From Amycolatopsis vancoresmycina (GTDB lineage Bacteria; Actinomycetota; Actinomycetes; Mycobacteriales; Pseudonocardiaceae): a stretch of DNA of 64,000 nucleotides. The notes beneath the pieces are model-generated. The model saw nothing but the letters and a program-made list of their open reading frames with translations. It made no database searches and was not told the DNA's origin. Where the stretch lies: positions 18,152 to 82,151 of the forward strand of contig NZ_JNYY01000030.1 in assembly GCF_000716785.1 (NCBI RefSeq), read 5' to 3'. Below are positions 8,852 through 17,330 of this stretch, piece by piece; positions within the stretch are counted from its first letter, which is position 1; each line of letters opens with the position of its first letter. Position numbers and translations under genes: made by a program.

Positions 8852-9757
8852 ATGATGCTGCGATCGATTACGGCTGTCGGAGACGGCAGCGAGTTCGACG
8901 CTCCAGCACGCGAGCCGGCGCTCGAAAGAGTGGACAAGTCGGTCCGGCCCGCGGTGCTGCAGGCCATATCGTCGATCCGGGAGCGCTACTTCGAACCGAT
9001 CACGCTCGCCGACCTGGCGTCCGAAGTGTTCGTCAGCCGGTTCCACTTCTCGCGGATGTTCGCCGACGCCACCGGGGTGACGCCCGGCCGGTTCCTCACC
9101 GCCGTGCGCCTGTTCGAGGCCAAGCGGCTGCTGCTGACGACCTCGCTCAACGTCTCCGACATCGTGTGCAGCGTCGGCTACAGCAGCGTCGGCACCTTCA
9201 CCAGCCGGTTCTCGCGGGCGGTCGGGATGACGCCGACGCAGTACCGGGAACCGCAGGTCGCCGAGCTGCTCGTGGCGATCTCCCCGACGCTGCGGCGGCT
9301 GCCGCCGCTGCGGACCCTGCGCGCGGCCGGCCGCAACTGCGCGTCGCTGCAGTCGGGCACGGGCGAGCTGGCGATCCAGCTGGACCTGCCCAGCGGCTCG
9401 GCCCCCGCGGACACGCTCGTCGGGCTGTTCGCCGACCCGGTGCCCCAGTGCGGCCCGGTCGCCTTCACCGGCATGGCCAACGTGCACTCGGCCGAGCTGA
9501 CCATCAACGGCGCGCCGGCGGGCCAGTGGACCGCGATCGCGGTCGCGCAGCACCAGCCGGGCGCCGCCGGGCCGCGGTTCTCGATCGCCTACTCGACCGT
9601 GCACGTGGCCCCGCACGGCCGGTCCGCCACCCGGATCGCGCTGCGCGCCCCGGCCCCGACCGACGCGCCGATCGCCATCACGCTCGCGTCGAAGCAGTCG
9701 CCGTTCACCCAGCGCATGCTCGCCGACGCCCGGCCGCACCTGCGTGCCGTCGCCTGA
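8852..9757 (+). CDS. AraC-family regulator with N-terminal HTH and novel C-terminal domain
   Basis: A 301-residue protein from the ATG at 8852. The double AraC helix-turn-helix lies near the N-terminus, at about residues 30-130 (ITLADLASEVFVSRFHFSRMF, VTPGRFLTAVRLFEAKRLL, VSDIVCSVGYSSVGTFTSRFSRAVGMTPTQYR). This is the reverse of the usual AraC order. The last 150 residues are beta-rich and lack a recognisable family. They may sense a ligand. It is the first gene of the rightward run that leads into the enediyne core, 30 bases before the first DUF1702 gene. AraC regulators are known in other enediyne clusters. The start is uncertain: no strong ribosome site precedes it. Confidence 0.8.
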   Translation: MMLRSITAVGDGSEFDAPAREPALERVDKSVRPAVLQAISSIRERYFEPITLADLASEVFVSRFHFSRMFADATGVTPGRFLTAVRLFEAKRLLLTTSLNVSDIVCSVGYSSVGTFTSRFSRAVGMTPTQYREPQVAELLVAISPTLRRLPPLRTLRAAGRNCASLQSGTGELAIQLDLPSGSAPADTLVGLFADPVPQCGPVAFTGMANVHSAELTINGAPAGQWTAIAVAQHQPGAAGPRFSIAYSTVHVAPHGRSATRIALRAPAPTDAPIAITLASKQSPFTQRMLADARPHLRAVA

Positions 9758-9787
9758 GCCCCCGCCGACCAAGGGACCAAGAAAACG

Positions 9788-10783
9788 ATGTCCACCGTTA
9801 TCGGAGTTCTGCGCAAGCGTTTTCTCGCGCCTTCGCTCGCGTCCGTCGGCTTCGCCGAACGCGGCTTCCCGGTCACCCACACCGACGCGACGGCCCGGCT
9901 GGAGGCGGTGCCGCAGGCAGTCATCTGCGGGTTCGAATGGGCCATCGAAGGGGCCTCGCTGTGGGAGGTCGAGCGCCGGCTCGCGCTGATCGAGCCGGAG
10001 CAGCGCGGGTTCGCCTACGAGGGCGCGACGATGGGCTACACCATCCTCGACGCGATGCCCGGCGGCGGCCGCGACCGCACCCGTGAACTGCTGGAGGGGC
10101 CGGCGCGCCCCTACATCTTCCTGACCTACATCGGGATCGGCTTCGCGATGGCGCGGCTGCCGCGGCCGCTGTGGAAGAACATCCTGCCCGAGCTGACCGG
10201 GGTGGCCTACCACCCGACGATGAGCTGGCTCGCCGTCGACGGCTACGGGTTCGACCGGGCCTACTTCGACACCGGAAAATGGGTCGGCGAGCAGGCCGAG
10301 CCGGAGCCCTACCCGTGGGCGGGCCGGCCGGAGTACTTCTCGCGCGCCTTCGACCAGGGGGTCGGCCGGGCGCTGTGGTTCATCCACGGCGGCAACCCGG
10401 CCGCGGCCGCCGCCGCGGCCGGGCGGTTCGCCGAACACCGCCGGGCGGACCTGTGGAGCGGCATCGGGCTCGCCTCGACGTTCGCCGGCGGGTCCGACCA
10501 GCGCGGGCTGGCGATCCTGCGCCGCGCGGCCGGTGAGTACCACGACGAGCTCGCCCTGGGCGTGACCTTCGCGGTCAAGGCGCGGACCTACGCCGAGTAC
10601 GTGCCCGCGCACACCCACCTGGCGGCCGAGGTGCTCACCGGCCTGTCCGTGCAGGCCCTGCGGGAGATCTCCGACCGGACCGAGGCCGCCGGCGGCGACG
10701 ACGGCGACCTCCCGATGTACGAGGTCTGGCGGGCGCGGATCCGGGCCGAATTCCGGCCCGACGCCGGCCGCCTGGCGAGCTGA
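9788..10783 (+). CDS. DUF1702 enediyne core protein, first copy
   Basis: A 331-residue DUF1702 protein. The family occurs in enediyne clusters as one of the conserved core genes around the PKS (the UnbL-type gene). Signature stretches are RGFAYEGATMGYTILDAM, GIGFAMARLPRPLW, LAVDGYGFDRAYFDT, FDQGVGRALWFIHGG and GIGLASTFAGG. No catalytic motif or membrane segment is evident, and the reaction is unknown. It probably assists maturation of the PKS-derived polyene. A second copy follows at 10895, sharing all these motifs. Its stop codon lies inside an 18-base string that recurs at 36727-36744. Confidence 0.85.
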   Translation: MSTVIGVLRKRFLAPSLASVGFAERGFPVTHTDATARLEAVPQAVICGFEWAIEGASLWEVERRLALIEPEQRGFAYEGATMGYTILDAMPGGGRDRTRELLEGPARPYIFLTYIGIGFAMARLPRPLWKNILPELTGVAYHPTMSWLAVDGYGFDRAYFDTGKWVGEQAEPEPYPWAGRPEYFSRAFDQGVGRALWFIHGGNPAAAAAAAGRFAEHRRADLWSGIGLASTFAGGSDQRGLAILRRAAGEYHDELALGVTFAVKARTYAEYVPAHTHLAAEVLTGLSVQALREISDRTEAAGGDDGDLPMYEVWRARIRAEFRPDAGRLAS

Positions 10784-10796
10784 ACCCCAGGTCCGC
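10779..10796 (+). repeat. 18-base repeat, copy 1 (between the DUF1702 genes)
   Basis: The string GCTGAACCCCAGGTCCGC spans the first DUF1702 stop codon and the start of the 111-base gap before the second DUF1702 gene. The identical string occurs at 36727-36744, again across a stop codon and upstream of a cluster gene. It could be a shared regulatory site, or chance favoured by the common GCTGA ending of genes. Confidence 0.4.
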
Positions 10797-10894
10797 GGCC
10801 CGGCGGCAAACGTGGAGTAGAGCTGCCGGTGCGGAATCTGTGACCGTGGATGTATTCGGCCAAGGATTTTTGCGACCCGTAAGGGGGAAGTGCG

Positions 10895-11878
10895 TTGGGC
10901 GACGGTTGGCGCGCGTTGAGGCGCCGCATCCTGACACCGGACGTCTCCGAGACGTCGCTGGACAAGCGTGGTTTCCACAAGAAGAGCCCGCAGGCTCAGG
11001 AATTGCTGGAAACGGTGGGGGAGAAGTTCCTGCTCGGCTACGCACACGCCGTGGAAGCGCGGACTCCCGCCCAGTGCGAGGAATGGCTGGGTCGCATTCC
11101 GGAACAGTTCCGCGGATTCGCTTACGAGGGCGCGGGAATGGGCTACGCGATGCTCGACGGCCTGCCGTTCGGCGGCCGCCGGCACATCGACGACTTCGTG
11201 GCCGGCCCCGGCGGCACGAACCAGCACTACATCATCCTGGTCGGCGTCGGCTGGGCGATGGCGCGGCTGCCGCGGTTCGCGTGGCCGAAGGCGGACCGGT
11301 TCGACCCGCTGCTGCGCTGGCTGGTGCTCGACGGCTACGGCTTCCACCAGGCGTACTTCAAGACCGAGAAGTACGTGCGGCAGCAGTACCAGGAGCCGGG
11401 TTTCCCGTGGCCGTCCAAGCAGTACAGCGAATACTCGCTGCGGGCGATGGACCAGGGCATCGGGCGCGCGCTGTGGTTCATCTGCGGCACCGACGTCGAC
11501 CTGGTGACGAAGACGATCGCCGGGTTCGCCCCGTCCCGCCACGGTGACCTGTACGCCGGGGTCGGGCTGGCCTCGACGTACGCGTGCGGTGTCGACGAAG
11601 CCGAGCTGGTCGAGCTCGCCGAGCGCGCCGGCCGGCACCGCGGCCAGCTCGCCCAGGGCAGCGCCTTCGCGGCCGACGCCCGGGTGCGCGGCGGCGTGCT
11701 GCTCCCCCAGACCGAGGTCGCCACGCGGGCGATCTGCGGGCTGCCCGCCGAGCGCGCGGCGGCGATCACCCAGGAAGTGCGCCCGGCGGAGGTCGTCGAC
11801 GGCGAGCTCCCGGCATTCGAGGCCTGGCGGCAGCGGATCGCCGGCGAAGTGCTGACCCATGGAGGAGTGAACCAATGA
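10895..11878 (+). CDS. DUF1702 enediyne core protein, second copy
   Basis: A 327-residue paralogue of the preceding gene. Matching motifs are RGFAYEGAGMGYAMLDGL, GVGWAMARLPRFAW, LVLDGYGFHQAYFKT, MDQGIGRALWFICGT and GVGLASTYACG. The likely start is the TTG at 10895, after AAGGGGGAAG. No ATG or GTG fits this frame between the ribosome site and the conserved region. It overlaps unbV by an ATGA junction (11875-11878), so the two are translationally coupled. The 110-base gap in front of it could carry an internal promoter. DUF1702 has no known activity, but two tandem members suggest a heterodimer or two separate steps. Confidence 0.85.
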   Translation: MGDGWRALRRRILTPDVSETSLDKRGFHKKSPQAQELLETVGEKFLLGYAHAVEARTPAQCEEWLGRIPEQFRGFAYEGAGMGYAMLDGLPFGGRRHIDDFVAGPGGTNQHYIILVGVGWAMARLPRFAWPKADRFDPLLRWLVLDGYGFHQAYFKTEKYVRQQYQEPGFPWPSKQYSEYSLRAMDQGIGRALWFICGTDVDLVTKTIAGFAPSRHGDLYAGVGLASTYACGVDEAELVELAERAGRHRGQLAQGSAFAADARVRGGVLLPQTEVATRAICGLPAERAAAITQEVRPAEVVDGELPAFEAWRQRIAGEVLTHGGVNQ

Positions 11879-13848
11879 CCGCGACCACACGCTGGCTGCG
11901 TCGGCAGCTCGCGGGCATCGTGGCGATCGCGCTGGTGCTGACGTTGTTCTTCGTCGCGCGCCTGCCGAGCGTCTCGGCCGCCGAGCAGGACCAGCTGGCA
12001 GGCAAGTTCCACTTCACCCCGATGACGATCGCGCTGCCGGCGGCGGCGAAGTCGCAGTACGTCCGGACGCTCAACAAGCAGTACGAGCACATTTCGGCCT
12101 GGATGTCCTCGACCGGTGCCGCCATCGCGATGAACGACCTCGACGGCGACGGCCTGGCCAACGACCTGTGCCTGGTCGACCCGCGCAGCGACCAGGTCGT
12201 CGTCACGCCGACGCCGGGCAAGGGGCAGGAGCGCTACGCCCCGTTCGCCCTCGACCCGGCGCCGCTGCCGACCTGGCAGTACATGGCCCCGATGGGCTGC
12301 ATCCCCGGTGACTTCAACGAAGACGGCCGGATGGACGTCCTGGTCTACTACTGGGGCCGCACCCCGGTGGTGTTCCTGCAGAAGGCCGGCGCCACCAAGC
12401 TCGCTCCCTCGGCCTACGAGCCGGTCGAGCTGGTGCCGGGCAACAAGCGCGGCCCGGACGGCAAGTACAACGGCCCGCTGTGGAACAGCAACGCGGCCAC
12501 CATCGGCGACTTCGACGGCGACGGGCACGTGGACGTCTTCATCGGGAACTACTTCCCGGACAGCAAGGTCCTCGACCCGACCGCCGACGGCGGCATCACG
12601 ATGAACCAGTCGATGTCGCACGCGAAGAACGGCGGCGGGAAGTACATCTTCCGCTGGACCGGCGCCACCGCGGGCACCCACCCGACGGCGTCGTTCGTGG
12701 ACGCCTCGACCGGCATCCCCGAGGCCGCGCGCAGCGGGTGGACGCTGGGCGCCAGCGCCACCGACATCGACGCCGACGGCCTGCCCGAGCTCTACATCGC
12801 CAACGACTTCGGGCACGACCACCTGCTCTACAACAAGTCGCGGCCGGGCAGCGTGGAGTTCGGCGAGGTCACCGGCGTCCGCGGGATCACCGAACCGAAG
12901 TCGAAGGTGCTCGGCAACGACTCGTTCAAGGGCATGGGCGTCGACTTCGGCGACTTCAACCACGACGGGCTCTACGACATCTTCGTCAGCAACATCACCA
13001 CCTCGTGGGGTGTCGAGGAGTCGAACCTCCAGTTCGTCAACACCGCCAAGGACCTCACGGACCTGCGCAAGCAGCTGCAGAATGGCGTGGCCCCGTTCCA
13101 CGACGAGAGCGGCGACACGCGCACGGCGTGGTCGGGCTGGGGCTGGGACCCCAAGATCGAGGACTTCAACAACAGCGGTGACGTCCAGATCGCCCAGGCG
13201 ACCGGGTTCATCAAGGGCCAGGTCAACCGGTGGCCGCAGCTGCAGGAGCTCGCGGTGGCCAACGACGGCATGACGTCCAACCCGTTCTGGTGGCCGAACG
13301 CCCGGCCCGGCGACGACCTGGCCGGCGACCAGACGCTGCACTTCTTCGTGAAGCGTTCGGACGGCACCTACGTCGACCTCGCGCCGAAGCTCGGCCTGGC
13401 CGTCCCGGTGCCCACCCGCGGCATCGGCGTCGGCGACGCGGACGGGGACGGCCTGCCCGAGTTCGCCGTCGCGCGGCAGTGGGAACAGCCGATCTTCTAC
13501 CACAACGACAGCCCGAAGACCGGCAAGTTCCTGCAGCTCAAGCTGAGCACCGATGCCCCCGTGGCGCCGGGCCCGCTGCCCTCGGCCGGCTCGCCGGCGA
13601 TCGGCGCCGAGGTCACGGTGACCGCCGCGGACGGCAAGAAGTACGTCGGCCGCGTCGACGGCAGCAGCGGGCACTCCGGCCGCCGCAGCTTCGACGTCCA
13701 GATCGGGCTCGGCGAGAACGTCTCCGGCCCGCTGGCGGTGCACCTGCAGTGGCGGGACCGCACCGGAACGCTGCGCACGCAGGACCTGAAGCTCGCACCG
13801 GGCTGCCACATGTACCAGCTCGGTACCCAGGCCAAGGAAGAGATGTGA
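11875..13848 (+). CDS. unbV: UnbV-type enediyne protein (FG-GAP/ASPIC, secreted)
   Basis: A 657-residue protein with an N-terminal signal or anchor segment (RRQLAGIVAIALVLTLFFVA, ending near SVSA-AE). It is then mostly FG-GAP/VCBS-like beta-propeller repeats carrying calcium-binding loops of the type DLDGDG, DFNEDG, DFDGDG, DIDADG, DFNHDG and DADGDG. The C-terminal 90 residues fit the ASPIC/UnbV domain (GAEVTVTAADGKKYVGRVDG, IGLGENVSGPLAVHLQW). UnbV is one of the genes shared by all enediyne clusters. It should act outside or on the membrane, presumably with the membrane protein UnbU encoded four bases downstream. Its precise reaction is unknown. Confidence 0.92.
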   Translation: MTATTRWLRRQLAGIVAIALVLTLFFVARLPSVSAAEQDQLAGKFHFTPMTIALPAAAKSQYVRTLNKQYEHISAWMSSTGAAIAMNDLDGDGLANDLCLVDPRSDQVVVTPTPGKGQERYAPFALDPAPLPTWQYMAPMGCIPGDFNEDGRMDVLVYYWGRTPVVFLQKAGATKLAPSAYEPVELVPGNKRGPDGKYNGPLWNSNAATIGDFDGDGHVDVFIGNYFPDSKVLDPTADGGITMNQSMSHAKNGGGKYIFRWTGATAGTHPTASFVDASTGIPEAARSGWTLGASATDIDADGLPELYIANDFGHDHLLYNKSRPGSVEFGEVTGVRGITEPKSKVLGNDSFKGMGVDFGDFNHDGLYDIFVSNITTSWGVEESNLQFVNTAKDLTDLRKQLQNGVAPFHDESGDTRTAWSGWGWDPKIEDFNNSGDVQIAQATGFIKGQVNRWPQLQELAVANDGMTSNPFWWPNARPGDDLAGDQTLHFFVKRSDGTYVDLAPKLGLAVPVPTRGIGVGDADGDGLPEFAVARQWEQPIFYHNDSPKTGKFLQLKLSTDAPVAPGPLPSAGSPAIGAEVTVTAADGKKYVGRVDGSSGHSGRRSFDVQIGLGENVSGPLAVHLQWRDRTGTLRTQDLKLAPGCHMYQLGTQAKEEM

Positions 13849-13852
13849 CGTC

Positions 13853-14848
13853 ATGGCGACGCCCATAACGACCAAAGTGGACACTGCACCGCCGAAGCGG
13901 ACCAACAAGGTCATCACGGCCCTGCGCCGCTTCGCCATCTCGATCACGATCTTCAACATCCTCGGCTACACCGTGCTCGGCTTCGAGCAGCCGTGGCTGT
14001 ACCCCTTCATCGCCGTGGGCACCGCGTACACCACGGAGATATTGCTGGAGATCATCAACGCCAAGGTCACCAAGCGGGAGGTCCGCTTCCGCGGCAACGG
14101 GTTCCGGGGCCTGGTCGAGTTCCTGTACCCCGCGCACATCAGCGGCCTGGCGCTGAACATGCTGACCTACGTCAACGACCACATCTGGGCGATGATCTTC
14201 GGCGTGGTCGTCGCGGTCGGCGCGAAGTGGGTGCTGCAGGCGCCGGTGTACGGCAGGCTGCGGCACTACATGAACCCGTCGAACTTCGGCATCACGATCA
14301 TGCTGCTGGTGTTCCCGTGGGTGAACATGACGCCGCCGTACCACTTCTCGGAGAAGGTCGACACCTGGGTCGGCTGGCTGATCGTGGCGGTCATCCTGAT
14401 CTCGGGCACGGTGCTGAACTCGCTGCTGACCGGCCGGATGTGGCTGATCTTCGGCTGGCTGTCGTTCTTCGTCGTCCAGGCGTTCCTGCGCGGCGCGCTC
14501 TTCGGCACCGCCATCCCCGGCGCGCTGGCGATGGGCACCGGGATCGCGTTCGTGCTCTACACGAACTACATGGTGACCGACCCGGGCACGTCGCCGTCGA
14601 AGCCGGTTTCGCAGTTCGCCTTCGGGGCCGGGATCGCGATGATGTACGGGTTCTTCACCGCCGCGCACATCGCCTACGGGCTGTTCTTCGCCACCGCTTC
14701 GGTGTGCCTGATCCGCGGGATGTACCTGTGGGGCCTGCACTTCTCGAACAAGGCGCGGATCAAGTTCGAGGCCGAGCAGGCCGCGCAGACGGCGAAGCTC
14801 GCCGCGGCGCCGCCCGCGCCGGCCGGCGAAAAGCCCTTGGCGGCGTGA
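13853..14848 (+). CDS. unbU: UnbU-type enediyne integral membrane protein
   Basis: A 331-residue polytopic membrane protein with about eight to ten hydrophobic helices (for example ISITIFNILGYTVLG, IWAMIFGVVVAVGAKWVL, FGITIMLLVFPWVNM, LADRM-free LIVAVILISGTVLNSLL, FAFGAGIAMMYGFFTAAHI). It has loop motifs such as FRGLVEFLYPAHISG, GRLRHYMNPSNFG and NYMVTDPGTSPSKP. The last region resembles the flavin-carrying NQR2/RnfD-type motif (S/T in D-x-x-T/S), as noted for UnbU proteins. A short Ala/Pro tail ends it. It forms part of the conserved enediyne gene set, directly after unbV. Electron transfer or transport at the membrane is plausible but not proven. Confidence 0.9.
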   Translation: MATPITTKVDTAPPKRTNKVITALRRFAISITIFNILGYTVLGFEQPWLYPFIAVGTAYTTEILLEIINAKVTKREVRFRGNGFRGLVEFLYPAHISGLALNMLTYVNDHIWAMIFGVVVAVGAKWVLQAPVYGRLRHYMNPSNFGITIMLLVFPWVNMTPPYHFSEKVDTWVGWLIVAVILISGTVLNSLLTGRMWLIFGWLSFFVVQAFLRGALFGTAIPGALAMGTGIAFVLYTNYMVTDPGTSPSKPVSQFAFGAGIAMMYGFFTAAHIAYGLFFATASVCLIRGMYLWGLHFSNKARIKFEAEQAAQTAKLAAAPPAPAGEKPLAA

Positions 14849-14885
14849 CCGAACTACCGATAACTGTCTGGTGAGGAGTAGGCCG

Positions 14886-15443
14886 GTGGCAAGCGAAGAA
14901 GAGGTCCAGGTGCTGACCCTGGAGGCGTACGCCGACACGATCGTGCCGGGGGAGAAGCGGTACCCGGAGGACCGCGCCGTGGCGGGGGCCGCACCGGGGC
15001 CCGGCGCGGTGGCGGCGGGTGCGCTCGAACTGCTCAACTACGACGCCACCGGCATCACCGCCGGCCTGCCCTACCTGGTGCAGTCGCTGAACGACCACGC
15101 GAAGTCGTACGCGGGCGAGGTCGAGCTGGAGCTCGACAGCGACCTCCCGGCGTTCGTCGCACTGCCGTACGGGCACCGGCGGGCCCTGGTGACCCGGCTG
15201 ACCAAGCCGGGTCACCCGGAGAAGGAGGGGTGGGTGAGCCTGGCCCTGTTCTGCAACATGGCCTACGACACCGCCCCGCACCGGCACACCAAGGAAGCGC
15301 TCGAGAACGGGCACCCCGGGCTGCTCGCCCTGGGCTACCGGCTCCCGGACGCCGACGGGCTGTGGCGGTTCCCGAAGTTCTCCTACGGCCGCAAGCTGGC
15401 CGACCTCCATCCCGACACCACACCTTCGGGGAGCCCGGCATGA
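14886..15443 (+). CDS. DUF5987 family protein
   Basis: A 185-residue protein from the GTG at 14886, preceded by GAGGAG. It reads VASEEEVQVLTLEAYADTIV at the start and carries ALPYGHRRALVTRLTKPGHPEKEGWVSLALFCNMAYDTAPH in the middle. These features match a family found beside GMC oxidoreductase genes in enediyne clusters and in other actinomycetes. It resembles the small gluconate-dehydrogenase-type partner subunits that accompany some GMC flavoenzymes, but no twin-arginine signal is seen. It overlaps the GMC gene by an ATGA junction, which suggests that the two proteins form a complex. Role as a GMC partner is inference. Confidence 0.7.
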   Translation: MASEEEVQVLTLEAYADTIVPGEKRYPEDRAVAGAAPGPGAVAAGALELLNYDATGITAGLPYLVQSLNDHAKSYAGEVELELDSDLPAFVALPYGHRRALVTRLTKPGHPEKEGWVSLALFCNMAYDTAPHRHTKEALENGHPGLLALGYRLPDADGLWRFPKFSYGRKLADLHPDTTPSGSPA

Positions 15444-17092
15444 GCGCCATCGAGAAGACCGACGTCGTCATCGTCGGCAGCGGCTTCGGCGGTTCGATCC
15501 CGGCGTACCACCTGGCCGCGGGTGGCGCCAAGGTGGTCGTGCTCGAACGCGGGCCGTGGCTGGCCGCGGAGGACTTCGAGCACGACTACCTGCTGGGCTC
15601 GTCCTACACCCGGGTGTTCGACTTCGTCGCCGGCGAGGGCATGAGCGTGCTCGGTGGCAACTGCGTCGGCGGCGGCAGCGTGGTGTACTTCGCCGCGATG
15701 CCGCGGGCGCCGAAGTTCGTCTTCGACCGCCACGGCAGCATCGGCCGCCGGATGTGGCCCGCCGAGATCAGCCGGGACTCCCTCGAGCCGTGGTACGACC
15801 GGGTGGACGAGTCGATCCCGGTGTCCAAACAGGACTGGACGGACGTCTCGTACGCGGGCGGGCTGTGGGCGGCGGCCTGCAACCACTCGGGCCGCACGGC
15901 GAACCCGGCCCCGGTGGCGGTGGACAACGACCGCTGCACCAACTGCAACTTCCAGATGGCGGGCTGCCGGTTCGACGCCAAGCGGTCGATGCTCACCAAC
16001 TACCTGCCGGCCGCGCTGGCGCACGGCGCGCAGATCCGGCCGCTGCACGAGGTCGAGCGGCTGGAGCGCACCGAGGACGGCGGCTACCGCGTCCACTTCG
16101 ACCTGATCGACGAAGAGGACTACCGGATCCACACCGGTTCCGGCGTGATCGAGGCGAAGATCGTCATCATCGCCGCCGGGGCCGGTGCGACGCCGGTGAT
16201 CCTGCAGCGTTCGGAAGCGGCGCTGGGCACCATGCCGCACGGCGTCGGCCGGTACTTCTCCGGCAACGGCGAGCGGCTGAACACCGCGATCATCGACGAG
16301 GACCGGGTGCGCGAGGTGCTCGGACTGTCCCGTGAGGACGGTGCCGTCTACGCGGCCAACCACATCGGCAAGGGCCCGACGGTGGCGAACTGGGACAAGC
16401 TCGACGGTTCGCTGCCGGAGTACGAGCGGTACTCGCTGGAGCAGCTGTACTTCCCGCCCGGGCTCGGCACCATCCTCGCCCAGGCCCCCGGCGGCGAAGA
16501 GCCGCGGTGGTTCGGCGCGGAGAAGAAGCAGATCCTCGAGAAGTGGTCCAACTGGCTCACGATCTTCCTGATGACCGAGGACGACAACGAGGGTGTCTTC
16601 GGCACCCCGCCGCCCACCGGCAACGCCTACCGCATCTCGCAGCAGATGCTCGGCCGCGGGCCGCTGCGCTACGAGCCGACGAAGAACACCCTGCGCGGCT
16701 GGGCGCTCGCGGACGCGGACTGCAAGGCCATCATCGAGAAGGACGGCCTGGCGAAGGTCGCGCCGTGGACCAACGACGTCGTCGGCGCGTACACCGTGCA
16801 CCCGCTGGCGTCCTGCCGGATCGGGGACGACCCGGCGACCTCGGCCCTGCACCCCAGCCACGAGCTGCGCGACCACGCGGGCATCTTCGTCACCGACAGC
16901 GCGTCGGTGCCCGGGGCGCTGACGGTGAACCCGGCCATGACGATCGCCGCGCTGGCCGAGCGGGCCGTGCCCGGCATCGTCCGGGCGCTGCAGGAGCGCG
17001 GGGTCGACGTCAAGTACGGCGCCCCGGCCCCGGACGGATCCATCACCGGCCGCCGCGCGGTGTCCAAACTGGACCTGGTGGCCGGCAACTGA
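15440..17092 (+). CDS. GMC-type FAD-dependent oxidoreductase
   Basis: A 550-residue flavoenzyme. The N-terminal Rossmann motif is VVIVGSGFGGSIPAYHLA followed by VVVLERGPW. GMC features follow: VLGGNCVGGGSVVYFAAM, a Cys cluster NDRCTNCNFQMAGCRF that recalls cholesterol-oxidase-like members, IIAAGAGATPVILQRS, and the C-terminal TVHPLASCRIGDD and VNPAMTIAALAERA, where the catalytic His/Asn pair sits. GMC enzymes oxidise alcohols with oxygen or another acceptor. A GMC gene is typical of nine-membered enediyne clusters (E9-like), where it is thought to oxidise the core. It is coupled to the DUF5987 gene. The exact substrate is unknown. Confidence 0.88.
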   Translation: MSAIEKTDVVIVGSGFGGSIPAYHLAAGGAKVVVLERGPWLAAEDFEHDYLLGSSYTRVFDFVAGEGMSVLGGNCVGGGSVVYFAAMPRAPKFVFDRHGSIGRRMWPAEISRDSLEPWYDRVDESIPVSKQDWTDVSYAGGLWAAACNHSGRTANPAPVAVDNDRCTNCNFQMAGCRFDAKRSMLTNYLPAALAHGAQIRPLHEVERLERTEDGGYRVHFDLIDEEDYRIHTGSGVIEAKIVIIAAGAGATPVILQRSEAALGTMPHGVGRYFSGNGERLNTAIIDEDRVREVLGLSREDGAVYAANHIGKGPTVANWDKLDGSLPEYERYSLEQLYFPPGLGTILAQAPGGEEPRWFGAEKKQILEKWSNWLTIFLMTEDDNEGVFGTPPPTGNAYRISQQMLGRGPLRYEPTKNTLRGWALADADCKAIIEKDGLAKVAPWTNDVVGAYTVHPLASCRIGDDPATSALHPSHELRDHAGIFVTDSASVPGALTVNPAMTIAALAERAVPGIVRALQERGVDVKYGAPAPDGSITGRRAVSKLDLVAGN

Positions 17093-17330
17093 ACCACTGG
17101 CCCTCCGGCCAGGCACGAGAAGACCCCGATCGTTGCGGCACGTGACGATCGGAAGGCAGATCGGACGCCGGGACCTCGCAGCCCCGGGACAACCGACCCC
17201 GAGTCCGGGTCAGGCCGTCGCTCCGGTGCACGATCCGCCGTTCCCGGCGGCCGCGGTGGTGGTACCCCCACCCCCGCGGCCGTCGCGGGCACCCCCCAGG
17301 ACACATCCGAGGTTCGAGAGGACGGCACAG
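17093..17330. promoter_or_regulatory. Intergenic region with GC-rich hairpin before the TIGR03084 gene
   Basis: This gap of 238 bases has no supported gene. It contains an inverted repeat GGCCGCGG/CCGCGGCC (17249-17256 with 17274-17281), possibly extended inward by TGG/CCC pairs, which could act as a terminator for the upstream operon. A promoter for the next genes is likely between it and the GTG at 17331. Confidence 0.35.
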
